The notes beneath the pieces were generated by a model, which saw nothing but the letters and a program-made list of their open reading frames with translations, searched no databases and was not told where the DNA came from. Positions 8,402 to 13,739 of a DNA stretch of 13,739 nucleotides are shown here, piece after piece. The position numbers were made by a program, and so were the translations under genes. Position 1 is the first letter of the stretch. The number at the start of each line of letters is the position of its first letter. Source of the stretch: Cellvibrionaceae bacterium (GTDB taxonomy: Bacteria > Pseudomonadota > Gammaproteobacteria > Pseudomonadales > Cellvibrionaceae); the NCBI GenBank assembly GCA_025800435.1, contig JAOXRV010000422.1, forward strand, positions 1 to 13,739, written 5' to 3'.

Positions 8402-8423
8402 TATAAGAAATCGATATAAGAAA
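8402..8423. repeat. Direct repeat tataagaaa, two copies
   Basis: The 9-mer tataagaaa occurs at 8402-8410 and 8415-8423, a 13-bp period, in the 299-bp gap between the TonB receptor gene and the small membrane-protein gene, and upstream of the candidate receptor promoter. It could be a regulator site or chance in an A-rich stretch. Confidence 0.25.
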
Positions 8424-8519
8424 CTTGCAAAGCTGATAGTTTTGAATCAAAAAAAACCGGATAAAAACCATTTTGTGTTACTTTTAGCAACAAGGGCAGC
8501 TCGGAATAACTCGGTAACG

Positions 8520-8548
8520 CTCAGCGGGTTACTCAGCGGCGCCTCAGC
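8520..8548. repeat. Three CTCAGC direct repeats about one helical turn apart
   Basis: CTCAGCGG at 8520-8527 and 8532-8539 and CTCAGC at 8543-8548 are spaced 12 and 11 bp apart. They lie just after the stop codon of the small membrane-protein gene at 8561 and about 260-290 bp upstream of the TonB receptor start. No clear U-tract terminator for the small genes is seen here. Confidence 0.3.
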
Positions 8549-8560
8549 TAAACAGTTTTA

Positions 8561-9016
8561 TTAATCAGGCTTATCTAATTTACCTTCCAATTCAAAATCA
8601 CCGCGACTGCGCAAACGGGGCTTGTCACGCAACTGGGCAAAAGGATCTTGCTCGGCACGATAATCGCCATCTCCAGGCTGGGGCGCTTTGGGCGGTTTGG
8701 GCTTTTGGGTCTGCCGGGGCTGCTGTGCTGCCCGAGCGTCTTCGGCCGCCTGTATTTGATGCAGGGCGCCAATATAATGATAGACCCCGTAGACCAGCAG
8801 CGCGGTTATGCCCAAGCCCCACTTTATAAAAAAAGACAGGCCTATATGGCTATCACTGCCGGTGTTGCTGGCAAAATCGATATATTCCCCGTGCAAAAAC
8901 GACAGTAGAAACCAAAAGCCAAACAACAGCAGTGTGCTGATAATAACGCCCTTATAGCGCCGCCAAATTCCAGCGAGAATGGCAACGCGCAGCAGCTGAT
9001 TAATCACATCCACCAC
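8561..9016 (-). CDS. Small two-helix membrane protein, unknown function
   Basis: I do not recognise this family. The 151-residue protein has a short basic N-terminal segment, a first hydrophobic helix at about 23-42 (rich in L, F and W), an intervening loop with many small and polar residues, a second helix at about 63-85 (WGLGITALLVYGVYHYIGAL), then a proline-rich hydrophilic tail of about 65 residues (KPKPPKAPQPGDGD..., ending in charged residues). The start is uncertain: GTG codons lie in frame at 9016, 9013 and 9007. The last makes a GTGA 4-bp overlap with the stop of the preceding gene, a usual arrangement for translational coupling, and would give 148 residues. The two genes therefore form one operon, and their products, both membrane-associated, may act together. 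No catalytic motif is visible. Confidence 0.75.
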   Translation of the reverse strand: MVDVINQLLRVAILAGIWRRYKGVIISTLLLFGFWFLLSFLHGEYIDFASNTGSDSHIGLSFFIKWGLGITALLVYGVYHYIGALHQIQAAEDARAAQQPRQTQKPKPPKAPQPGDGDYRAEQDPFAQLRDKPRLRSRGDFELEGKLDKPD

Positions 9017-9420
9017 CCGAGGCCGAGGGAGGCAATCACAAACAACAGCCCCTTCTCTTTAATTTGGCTTTTAATTTTATCTTCTTCTTCGCGCACCACT
9101 ATTTCGAGGGTTTCGGCGGGCAGGTTCTCAGGTTTTTGGCCAGCAATTAAAATACGTGTGCGCGCGCGCTCTATCGCCTTATTGCGAATTTTGCGCTGCA
9201 TATGGCGACTTAAACCCCGCACCGGCGCGCTAACCGTGGCACCAATACGTTGGCCAACACCGGCTTGCTGCTCTGCTTGGGCCCGGGGCGCGGCCACGGC
9301 CTCCAGCTCATCGGGCGCCTCTGGTAGGGACATATCGCTGCTAAGTTCCCCTTCTAGAATCCCAGGCTCGGGCTTGACCGTATCGGTCTTAGCCGCCTTG
9401 TCTTTTTTAAACCACTTCAA
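9004..9420 (-). CDS. Small tail-anchored protein with a basic helix, unknown function
   Basis: I do not recognise this family. The 138-residue protein starts with a lysine-rich patch (MKWFKKDKAAK), then has an acidic, proline- and alanine-rich stretch (about 15-55) likely to be disordered. A strongly basic helix follows (about 70-92, RHMQRKIRNKAIERARTR), then a charged helix (ETLEIVVREEEDKIKSQIKEK), and one hydrophobic C-terminal segment (about 122-138) ending at GLGWWM. It could be anchored by its C-terminus with the bulk in the cytoplasm. The start codon is TTG at 9420, supported by GAGG at 9432-9429 with 8 nt spacing and an in-frame stop 24 nt upstream; the next in-frame Met is about 30 residues in. 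It overlaps the following gene by 4 to 13 bp. The basic helix could bind nucleic acid or lipid head groups, but that is a guess. Confidence 0.75.
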   Translation of the reverse strand: MKWFKKDKAAKTDTVKPEPGILEGELSSDMSLPEAPDELEAVAAPRAQAEQQAGVGQRIGATVSAPVRGLSRHMQRKIRNKAIERARTRILIAGQKPENLPAETLEIVVREEEDKIKSQIKEKGLLFVIASLGLGWWM

Positions 9421-9445
9421 GCTATCTACCTCACCCCATGGGTGT

Positions 9446-9480
9446 TAAATAAAAACGTCTATTGCCCAGCAACAATAGAC
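9446..9480 (-). terminator. Terminator-like hairpin in the leader of the small membrane operon
   Basis: Perfect 8-bp arms, gtctattg (9457-9464) and caatagac (9473-9480), enclose an 8-nt loop. On the minus strand the hairpin is followed by GTTTTTATTT, a U-rich tract. It lies 37 nt upstream of the TTG start of the first small gene and no minus-strand gene ends before it, so it may be an attenuator, the end of a small transcript, or a protein-binding dyad. Confidence 0.4.
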
Positions 9481-9675
9481 CGGCGACAATAGTCACTGCA
9501 AGCTGGCCACCTGCTGAAGGCCATTAAACCCCTGGGTTTGCACATAGACCACCATCGTTGACCCACGGTATTATAAGCCTAGGGCCAGCTAAAGCCACCG
9601 TAAGCGGCCTCGCCGTTGGCACTACGCCATTGTAGCCATATGTTTGCGAGCAATAAACTTATGCTATTTCAGAGC

Positions 9676-9705
9676 TTGGCCTTTGGCGTATTTTTGCCTT
9701 ATATT
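9676..9705 (+). promoter_or_regulatory. Candidate promoter of the dioxygenase gene
   Basis: TTGGCC (9676-9681) and TATATT (9700-9705) are separated by 18 nt. The -10 matches 5 of 6 consensus bases and the -35 is weak. Transcription would begin about 30 nt before the start codon at 9744, with AAGG (9729-9732) as the ribosome binding site. Confidence 0.35.
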
Positions 9706-9743
9706 TGCTGGGCTGGAACAATAGCATTAAGGTAACTCTGAAT

Positions 9744-10568
9744 ATGATCACAGCCACGCCTATTGCCGGTGCCTTGGGCGCCGAAGTTAGCGGCATTGAC
9801 CTAAGCCAGGCCATCAGTGAAGCGGATATTGCGCAGCTGCACGGTCTGTTGGTTGAGCAGCAGGTAATTTTCTTTCGCGAGCAGGATATTAGCCCGGCCC
9901 AGCACAAGGCCCTGGCCCAGGCCTTTGGCCCACTGCAGAGCCACCCCGCCTACCACACCGTAGAGGGCTACCCTGAGATTACCATTTTAGAAAGCAGCCC
10001 CGATAAGCCCACCAAAATTGAAGAGTGGCACACGGATATGACCTTTCGCCCCTGCCCGCCCCTGGGCACTATTTTACGCGCCCGCCAGAGCCCCAGCCAA
10101 GGTGGCGACACCCTGTGGGCCAGCCTGGGGGCCGCCTACGATGGCCTGTCGGATAAAATGCAGCAGTTTTTATCGGGCCTGACGGCGGTGCACGACTTCG
10201 CCTTTGGTTTTCGCCACAGCCTGGCCGAGCCCGGTGGACGCGAGCGCTTGGCCCAGGCTATCGTCGATAACCCTCCGGTGAGCCACCCGGTGATTCGCAC
10301 CCATCCGGTCAGCGGGCGCAAAATGATTTTTGTAAACCGTTTGTTTACCACCCAAATCGAGGGCATGAGCGAGAAAGAGAGCCGCGCACTGCTGGAGTTT
10401 TTATACCAGCACTGCGAAACCAGTGAGTACACCTGCCGCTTTCGCTGGCGCGAAAACTCCATCGCCTTTTGGGATAACCGCAGCACCCTGCACAAGCCGA
10501 TCAACGACTACCTACCCGCCTCGCGGCGAATGGAGCGGATTACCATCGATGGCGATCGACCGTTCTAA
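9744..10568 (+). CDS. TauD/TfdA-family Fe(II)/2-oxoglutarate-dependent dioxygenase
   Basis: This 274-residue non-haem iron oxygenase couples decarboxylation of 2-oxoglutarate to hydroxylation of a small substrate in the cytoplasm. From the ATG at 9744 the facial triad is H96-x-D98 (WHTDMTF) and H250 (STLHKP), with R261 and R265 placed 11 and 15 residues after the last His, exactly as in E. coli TauD (H99, D101, H255, R266, R270). The taurine-binding His and Tyr of TauD also have counterparts here (H67 and Y70 in SHPAY). The residue before the WHTD motif is Glu (E94) where TauD has Asn, so the substrate may be different from taurine. I preferred ATG 9744 over a TTG at 9705 because family members begin right before the ITATPIAGALGAEV strand and AAGG precedes it. 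No sulfonate transporter (tauABC) is nearby. The gene stands alone, divergent from the membrane pair and convergent with the amidotransferase gene. Confidence 0.92.
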   Translation: MITATPIAGALGAEVSGIDLSQAISEADIAQLHGLLVEQQVIFFREQDISPAQHKALAQAFGPLQSHPAYHTVEGYPEITILESSPDKPTKIEEWHTDMTFRPCPPLGTILRARQSPSQGGDTLWASLGAAYDGLSDKMQQFLSGLTAVHDFAFGFRHSLAEPGGRERLAQAIVDNPPVSHPVIRTHPVSGRKMIFVNRLFTTQIEGMSEKESRALLEFLYQHCETSEYTCRFRWRENSIAFWDNRSTLHKPINDYLPASRRMERITIDGDRPF

Positions 10569-10644
10569 CACAGCAGCAGAGATCTGTACTATAAACTCAT
10601 GCAATAGAGAGCCTTGGGCTAGGAGATAGCTTCTAAACAAGCCG

Positions 10645-11349
10645 CTAGGCCAGTAAAAAATCTCGCATCCACAGGGCGACGCGCTCAAAACTGACATCGT
10701 CGCCGAGTGAAGCCAGGGCTTTTTCGGTATTGTCTTCACCAAACACTTCCCGGCGCAATTTTAACAAAGCCTCGCTGTAGTCTTTGCTAAATTCCGGGTG
10801 GGCCTGAAACGAGAGAATATGGTCATCCACCGCGATCATGGCATTGGGGCAAAAATCGCTGCTGGCCAGCACCGTGGCACCGGGAATATTCTCGACCACT
10901 TGATCCTGGTGGGAAACCAACATCGAGAAGTCTTCACCCGCCTGGCCGTATTGAGTGGCCGACTCGGTCAGTTGGTAGTGGTGCACACCCAAGCCCCAAC
11001 CCTGCTCGGCTTTAATGGTTTTGCCCCCCAGGGCCTGGGCCAACAATTGGTGACCAAAGCAGATACCCAGCATTTTCTTTTTCGCTGCGTGGGCTTTTCG
11101 CAAAAAGGCCTCGGTATCGCGGATCCACTGCTGGTCTTCATAGACCGAGGTTTTACTGCCGGTAATTAAATAGGCGTCCACCTCATCCACCGAGGCCGGC
11201 AACTCGCCGCGCTGCACCTCGTAGCTGCGAAACTCAAAGCTGGGCTCTACCGCCTGCAGCAAGCTGGCAAACATCTCGGGGTATTCGCCAAACTTATCGA
11301 CCAACTGGGGCCGAACATCATCGGTTTTTAACACGCCTATTAATGTCAT
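10645..11349 (-). CDS. Class I glutamine amidotransferase-like hydrolase (GMP synthase-like)
   Basis: This is a 234-residue stand-alone class I glutamine amidotransferase domain. The nucleophile is C97 in the elbow GICFGHQLLAQALGG; the other triad members are H184 and E186 in QAHPEF. An ITGSK segment near residue 70 matches the oxyanion-side loop of the family. Free-standing members hydrolyse glutamine or gamma-glutamyl compounds; no synthetase domain follows, so it is not GuaA itself. The start is uncertain: ATG at 11349 (chosen) or GTG at 11358. It follows the aldehyde dehydrogenase by 18 bp on the same strand, so the two are probably cotranscribed. That context fits gamma-glutamyl hydrolysis after aldehyde oxidation in amine breakdown, as PuuD does after PuuC, though the sequence is of the GMP-synthase-like subfamily and not close to PuuD. 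The specific substrate is unknown. Confidence 0.88.
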   Translation of the reverse strand: MTLIGVLKTDDVRPQLVDKFGEYPEMFASLLQAVEPSFEFRSYEVQRGELPASVDEVDAYLITGSKTSVYEDQQWIRDTEAFLRKAHAAKKKMLGICFGHQLLAQALGGKTIKAEQGWGLGVHHYQLTESATQYGQAGEDFSMLVSHQDQVVENIPGATVLASSDFCPNAMIAVDDHILSFQAHPEFSKDYSEALLKLRREVFGEDNTEKALASLGDDVSFERVALWMRDFLLA

Positions 11350-11367
11350 TTCTATCACTCATTGGGC

Positions 11368-12765
11368 CTAGCCCATTTTAATATGATAGGACTTAGGCTG
11401 GGTTAATTGGTGGTAGCCAAGGGCCGATAAACTCGCCCCGCGGCCGGTATTTTTTACCCCGGTCCAGGCCAGGGCTGGGTCCAGGTAGTCGCAGCGGTTA
11501 ATAAACACCGTGCCGGTTTGCAGCTGCTCCCCCAGGGCCAGGGCGGCGGCTTTATCACTGCTCCAGATCGAGGCGCTCAGGCCCAAATCACTGTCGTTCA
11601 TCAGCGCCAGAGCTTGGCGGTCATCGGCGACGGGCATAATCCCCACCACCGGGCCAAAGCTCTCTTCGCGCATTACACTCATGCTGTGGTTTACATCCAC
11701 CAGCACCTGGGGTGCCAAATAGGCGCCATCGCCGTTATCCAGAGCAAAACCGCTGCTATCGATACACGCCCTGGCGCCGGCTGCTAGCGCGGCCTTGGTT
11801 TGGCCGCGCACCCAATTCGCCGCGCTAGCGCGCACCATCGGACCCAGGCTAGTGCTATGCTCCATTGGATTGCCCAACCGGTACTGTTTCACCTCGGCAA
11901 TAAAAGCCTCGCAAAAATCCTTATAGTGCCGGCGCGCTACATAGATACGCTCGATACCACAGCAGGATTGGCCCGAATTAAAAAACGCCCCATCGACCAG
12001 ATTGCTGACCGCACTGGCCAGGCCATTGCTATCCAAGTCAGCGCGCACATAGGCCGGGTCTTTACCGCCTAACTCCAGGCCCAGGCCCATAAAACTGCCG
12101 GCGGCGGCCTGTTCCATATCGGCCCCGGCCGCGACCGAACCGGTAAAGCTGCAAAAGTCTAGCTCGCCGCCATTGAGCAGGGCCCGAGTTTGCTGATGGC
12201 CCAGGTGTAAACACTGCAACAGCCCCTGGGGCAAACCGGCCTGGGCGAAGGCGCGCTGAAAGTGCTCCCCCGCCAAAGGGGTTTGGGCAGAGGGTTTTAA
12301 CAGCACCGCATTGCCGGCCACCAATGCGGGCAATACCGAGTTGACGGTGGTTAACAAAGGATAGTTCCAAGGGGCTACGGTTAGCACTAACCCAACTGGG
12401 TTACGGCGAATAAAGTGCTCGCCGCCGGCGATTGGCCCGGGTTCAACATCGGCCAGGGCAGCCGGGGCAATATCGAGCATATAGCGGCCCCGCTCTAGCA
12501 GGCCATTGATCTCGCCACCGGCATATTGAATCGGGCGGCCCATCTGCCAGCTGATCTGCTCGGCAATGATATCCCGGTGCTCTTCAAAGTAAGCCAGTGC
12601 TCGCTCGGCGATGGCGATGCGCTCGCCCAGCGGGCGCTGCTGCCAATCGCGCTGGGCGCGGCGGGCGTCGGCCAGCGCCGCTGCCAACTCGCTATCGCTG
12701 CAGAGGCAGCGCTGCACATAGAGTTTATTGTCGACGGGAGAGATACAGCGCAACTGGTCGGGCAT
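11368..12765 (-). CDS. NAD(P)-dependent aldehyde dehydrogenase
   Basis: This 465-residue enzyme of the aldehyde dehydrogenase superfamily oxidises an aldehyde to the acid. Catalytic residues are visible: N134 in APWNYP, E231 in LELGGKDP, and nucleophile C268 in NSGQSCCG, followed by a second Cys. Other landmarks are SFTGSVAAG (cofactor binding), EESFGPVVGI, and the C-terminal GVKNTGRG. The ATG at 12765 is preferred over a TTG at 12771 because AGGAG lies exactly 6 nt upstream of it (12776-12772). The substrate is not deducible; the family resembles succinate-semialdehyde and gamma-glutamyl-aminoaldehyde dehydrogenases. It is the first gene of a pair with the glutamine amidotransferase. An inverted repeat at 12847-12877 lies about 80-110 bp upstream and could regulate it. 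Confidence 0.93.
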   Translation of the reverse strand: MPDQLRCISPVDNKLYVQRCLCSDSELAAALADARRAQRDWQQRPLGERIAIAERALAYFEEHRDIIAEQISWQMGRPIQYAGGEINGLLERGRYMLDIAPAALADVEPGPIAGGEHFIRRNPVGLVLTVAPWNYPLLTTVNSVLPALVAGNAVLLKPSAQTPLAGEHFQRAFAQAGLPQGLLQCLHLGHQQTRALLNGGELDFCSFTGSVAAGADMEQAAAGSFMGLGLELGGKDPAYVRADLDSNGLASAVSNLVDGAFFNSGQSCCGIERIYVARRHYKDFCEAFIAEVKQYRLGNPMEHSTSLGPMVRASAANWVRGQTKAALAAGARACIDSSGFALDNGDGAYLAPQVLVDVNHSMSVMREESFGPVVGIMPVADDRQALALMNDSDLGLSASIWSSDKAAALALGEQLQTGTVFINRCDYLDPALAWTGVKNTGRGASLSALGYHQLTQPKSYHIKMG

Positions 12766-12846
12766 TGGCAACTCCTGGGGTACCTTTGAATAACTCGGCT
12801 AAGTGGCTATAGTACCAACAAAATAACAAGCCATGTTCAAATTGCC

Positions 12847-12877
12847 GATAACACTCATCTCCCAGCTGCTTGTTATC
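12847..12877. repeat. Inverted repeat GATAACA-N17-TGTTATC between rnhB and the aldehyde dehydrogenase gene
   Basis: Perfect 7-bp arms gataaca (12847-12853) and tgttatc (12871-12877) flank 17 bp that include the palindrome cagctg. The dyad is about 80-110 bp upstream of the aldehyde dehydrogenase start and about 35-65 bp downstream of the rnhB stop. It has no following U-tract on either strand, so an operator for the aldehyde dehydrogenase unit is a better guess than a terminator. Confidence 0.4.
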
Positions 12878-12909
12878 CTGCCGTTGACACTGTGGTGGTT
12901 TTGGCTCCC

Positions 12910-13524
12910 CTAAAACATCTCCATCTGCTCGATCCGCGCCTTAACAGGCCCGTAGGAGACCCGGTGAATTGGGCAGGGGCCGAGTTTGTCTAGGGCGGCC
13001 ATATGTACCTTAGTGGGGTAGCCCTTGTGGCCGGCGAAGCCGTAGCCAGGGTATTCGCTATCAAAGGCGACCATCTCTCGGTCGCGGGTGACTTTAGCCA
13101 AAATAGAGGCGGCGCCAATACAGGCCACCCGGCCATCACCTTTTACCACCGCCTCGGCGGCATAAGTCCAGCGCGGAATTTTATTGCCATCGACCAGCAC
13201 ATGCTCGGGCTGGATATGCAGGCCCTCAACCGCGCGCTTCATCGCCAGCAAACTGGCCTGTAAGATATTAATTTCGTCTATCTCGGCCACACTGGCTCGG
13301 GCGATACACCAGCTTAAGGCCTTGGTTTGAATCTCATCGAACAGGGCATCGCGCTTTTTCTCGCTGAGTTTTTTTGAATCGTTTAAGCCATCGATGGGCT
13401 TGTTAGGGTCGAGGATAACCGCTGCGGTGACCACATCACCGGCCAGGGGGCCGCGCCCCACTTCATCGACACCGGCGACTAAATCGCCGCTATAGCAACT
13501 GACAAAGGGTTCTAACTCGGGCAT
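12910..13524 (-). CDS. rnhB: Ribonuclease HII
   Basis: RNase HII cleaves the RNA strand of RNA-DNA hybrids and starts removal of single ribonucleotides misincorporated into DNA. The 204-residue protein has the family signature VAGVDEVGRGPLAG near the N-terminus. The four metal-binding acidic residues are all present: D20, E21, D112 (LVDGNK) and D130 (KGDG), with the same spacing as E. coli RNase HII (D16, E17, D108, D126). The GASILAKVTRDR-like stretch follows (AASILAKVTRDRE). The start is ATG at 13524, one base after the lpxB stop codon, so the two genes are cotranscribed and probably coupled; lpxB-rnhB is a conserved gammaproteobacterial order. No clear terminator follows the stop codon at 12910. 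Confidence 0.97.
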   Translation of the reverse strand: MPELEPFVSCYSGDLVAGVDEVGRGPLAGDVVTAAVILDPNKPIDGLNDSKKLSEKKRDALFDEIQTKALSWCIARASVAEIDEINILQASLLAMKRAVEGLHIQPEHVLVDGNKIPRWTYAAEAVVKGDGRVACIGAASILAKVTRDREMVAFDSEYPGYGFAGHKGYPTKVHMAALDKLGPCPIHRVSYGPVKARIEQMEMF

Positions 13525-13525
13525 G

Positions 13526-13739
13526 TTATTTCTCTAGTAATTTGGCGATGGCGCCGCTGGCCAAGGCACCGGCATCTTGCTGCAGCTGCTGGTGAATGGC
13601 CAAAAAGCGCTCGACCAGCATCGCGGCGCGGCGCGGCTCTTGTTGGGCCAAAAGGGATTGGGCCAGGTTTGCTGGGGTCGCCGCCTCTTGCAGTAATTCC
13701 GGCACCAGTTCTTCACCGGCGAGCAAATTGGGCAGGGCA
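13526..13739 (-). CDS. lpxB: Lipid-A-disaccharide synthase (3' end)
   Basis: These are the last 70 or so residues of LpxB, the inner-membrane-associated glycosyltransferase that joins UDP-2,3-diacylglucosamine and lipid X into the lipid A disaccharide. The frame runs off the right edge of the window, so the start is not present. The visible C-terminus begins ALPNLLAGEELVPELLQ, which corresponds to the conserved LPNLLA-x-x-ELVxELLQ region of LpxB, and ends ...AIAKLLEK. Its position directly before rnhB, with a single-base gap, supports the call. Confidence 0.9.
   Translation of the reverse strand, partial: ALPNLLAGEELVPELLQEAATPANLAQSLLAQQEPRRAAMLVERFLAIHQQLQQDAGALASGAIAKLLEK

Larger units (their letters stand above)
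9421..9743. other. Divergent intergenic region between the small membrane operon and the dioxygenase gene
   Basis: This 323-bp gap has no credible ORF. It holds the terminator-like hairpin at 9446-9480, a short dyad aaaccc-ct-gggttt (9526-9539) that could be an operator, a repeated acaatag motif (9472-9478 and 9486-9492), and a candidate promoter for the dioxygenase at 9676-9705. I see nothing clear in about 9540-9670. Confidence 0.5.

Noticed and set aside
12766..12771. TTG at 12771 as the start of the aldehyde dehydrogenase
   Set aside because: AGGAG is immediately adjacent to the TTG, leaving no spacing, whereas it is 6 nt from the ATG at 12765.
1..13739. A phage defence, toxin-antitoxin, CRISPR or mobile system
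   Set aside because: No nuclease-effector pair, toxin-antitoxin signature, spaced repeat array, integrase or transposase was found; the unknown membrane pair has no motif that ties it to such a system.

Overview
The window is bacterial chromosomal DNA of fairly high GC content. It reads as a marine-type gammaproteobacterium, possibly of the Cellvibrionales/Spongiibacter kind. This placement is an inference from the gene set: a ferredoxin-dependent 2-oxoacid oxidoreductase (korAB), a TonB-dependent receptor of the EEVIVTAQ...QDVPISVSAV type, a TauD-family dioxygenase, and the conserved lpxB-rnhB pair. I see no tRNA, rRNA, CRISPR array, integrase, transposase or insertion sequence.

Layout from left to right. 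Positions 1-1490 (+) hold the 3' part of korA and all of korB, overlapping by 17 bp. Convergent to them, 1502-5500 (-) encodes a very large secreted or periplasmic protein. It has four PEGA-like N-terminal repeats, two discoidin-like domains, a PPC-like domain and two VWA domains with intact MIDAS motifs. Upstream of that gene, 5793-8261 (-) is a TonB-dependent outer-membrane receptor that ends in a strong intrinsic terminator at 5724-5770. Positions 8561-9420 (-) hold two small overlapping membrane-protein genes that I do not recognise, behind a leader with a terminator-like hairpin. Divergent from them, 9744-10568 (+) is an Fe(II)/2-oxoglutarate dioxygenase with every TauD metal and 2-oxoglutarate ligand. 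Then 10645-12765 (-) is a two-gene unit, an aldehyde dehydrogenase followed 18 bp later by a class I glutamine amidotransferase-like hydrolase. Positions 12910-13739 (-) hold rnhB (RNase HII) and the 3' end of lpxB, one base apart.

How the parts may work together: KorAB oxidises 2-oxoglutarate to succinyl-CoA with ferredoxin as acceptor. The aldehyde dehydrogenase plus amidotransferase pair resembles the last two steps of gamma-glutamylated amine catabolism (PuuC/PuuD logic), but the upstream ligase and oxidase are not in the window. The lpxB-rnhB end is core genome, so the rest looks like ordinary chromosome with several uncharacterised accessory genes. The least explained parts are the multidomain VWA protein and the pair of small membrane proteins. 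Several genes have non-canonical start codons (TTG or GTG) or an upstream TTG/GTG that would lengthen them. I chose starts by Shine-Dalgarno spacing, signal peptides and family alignment.
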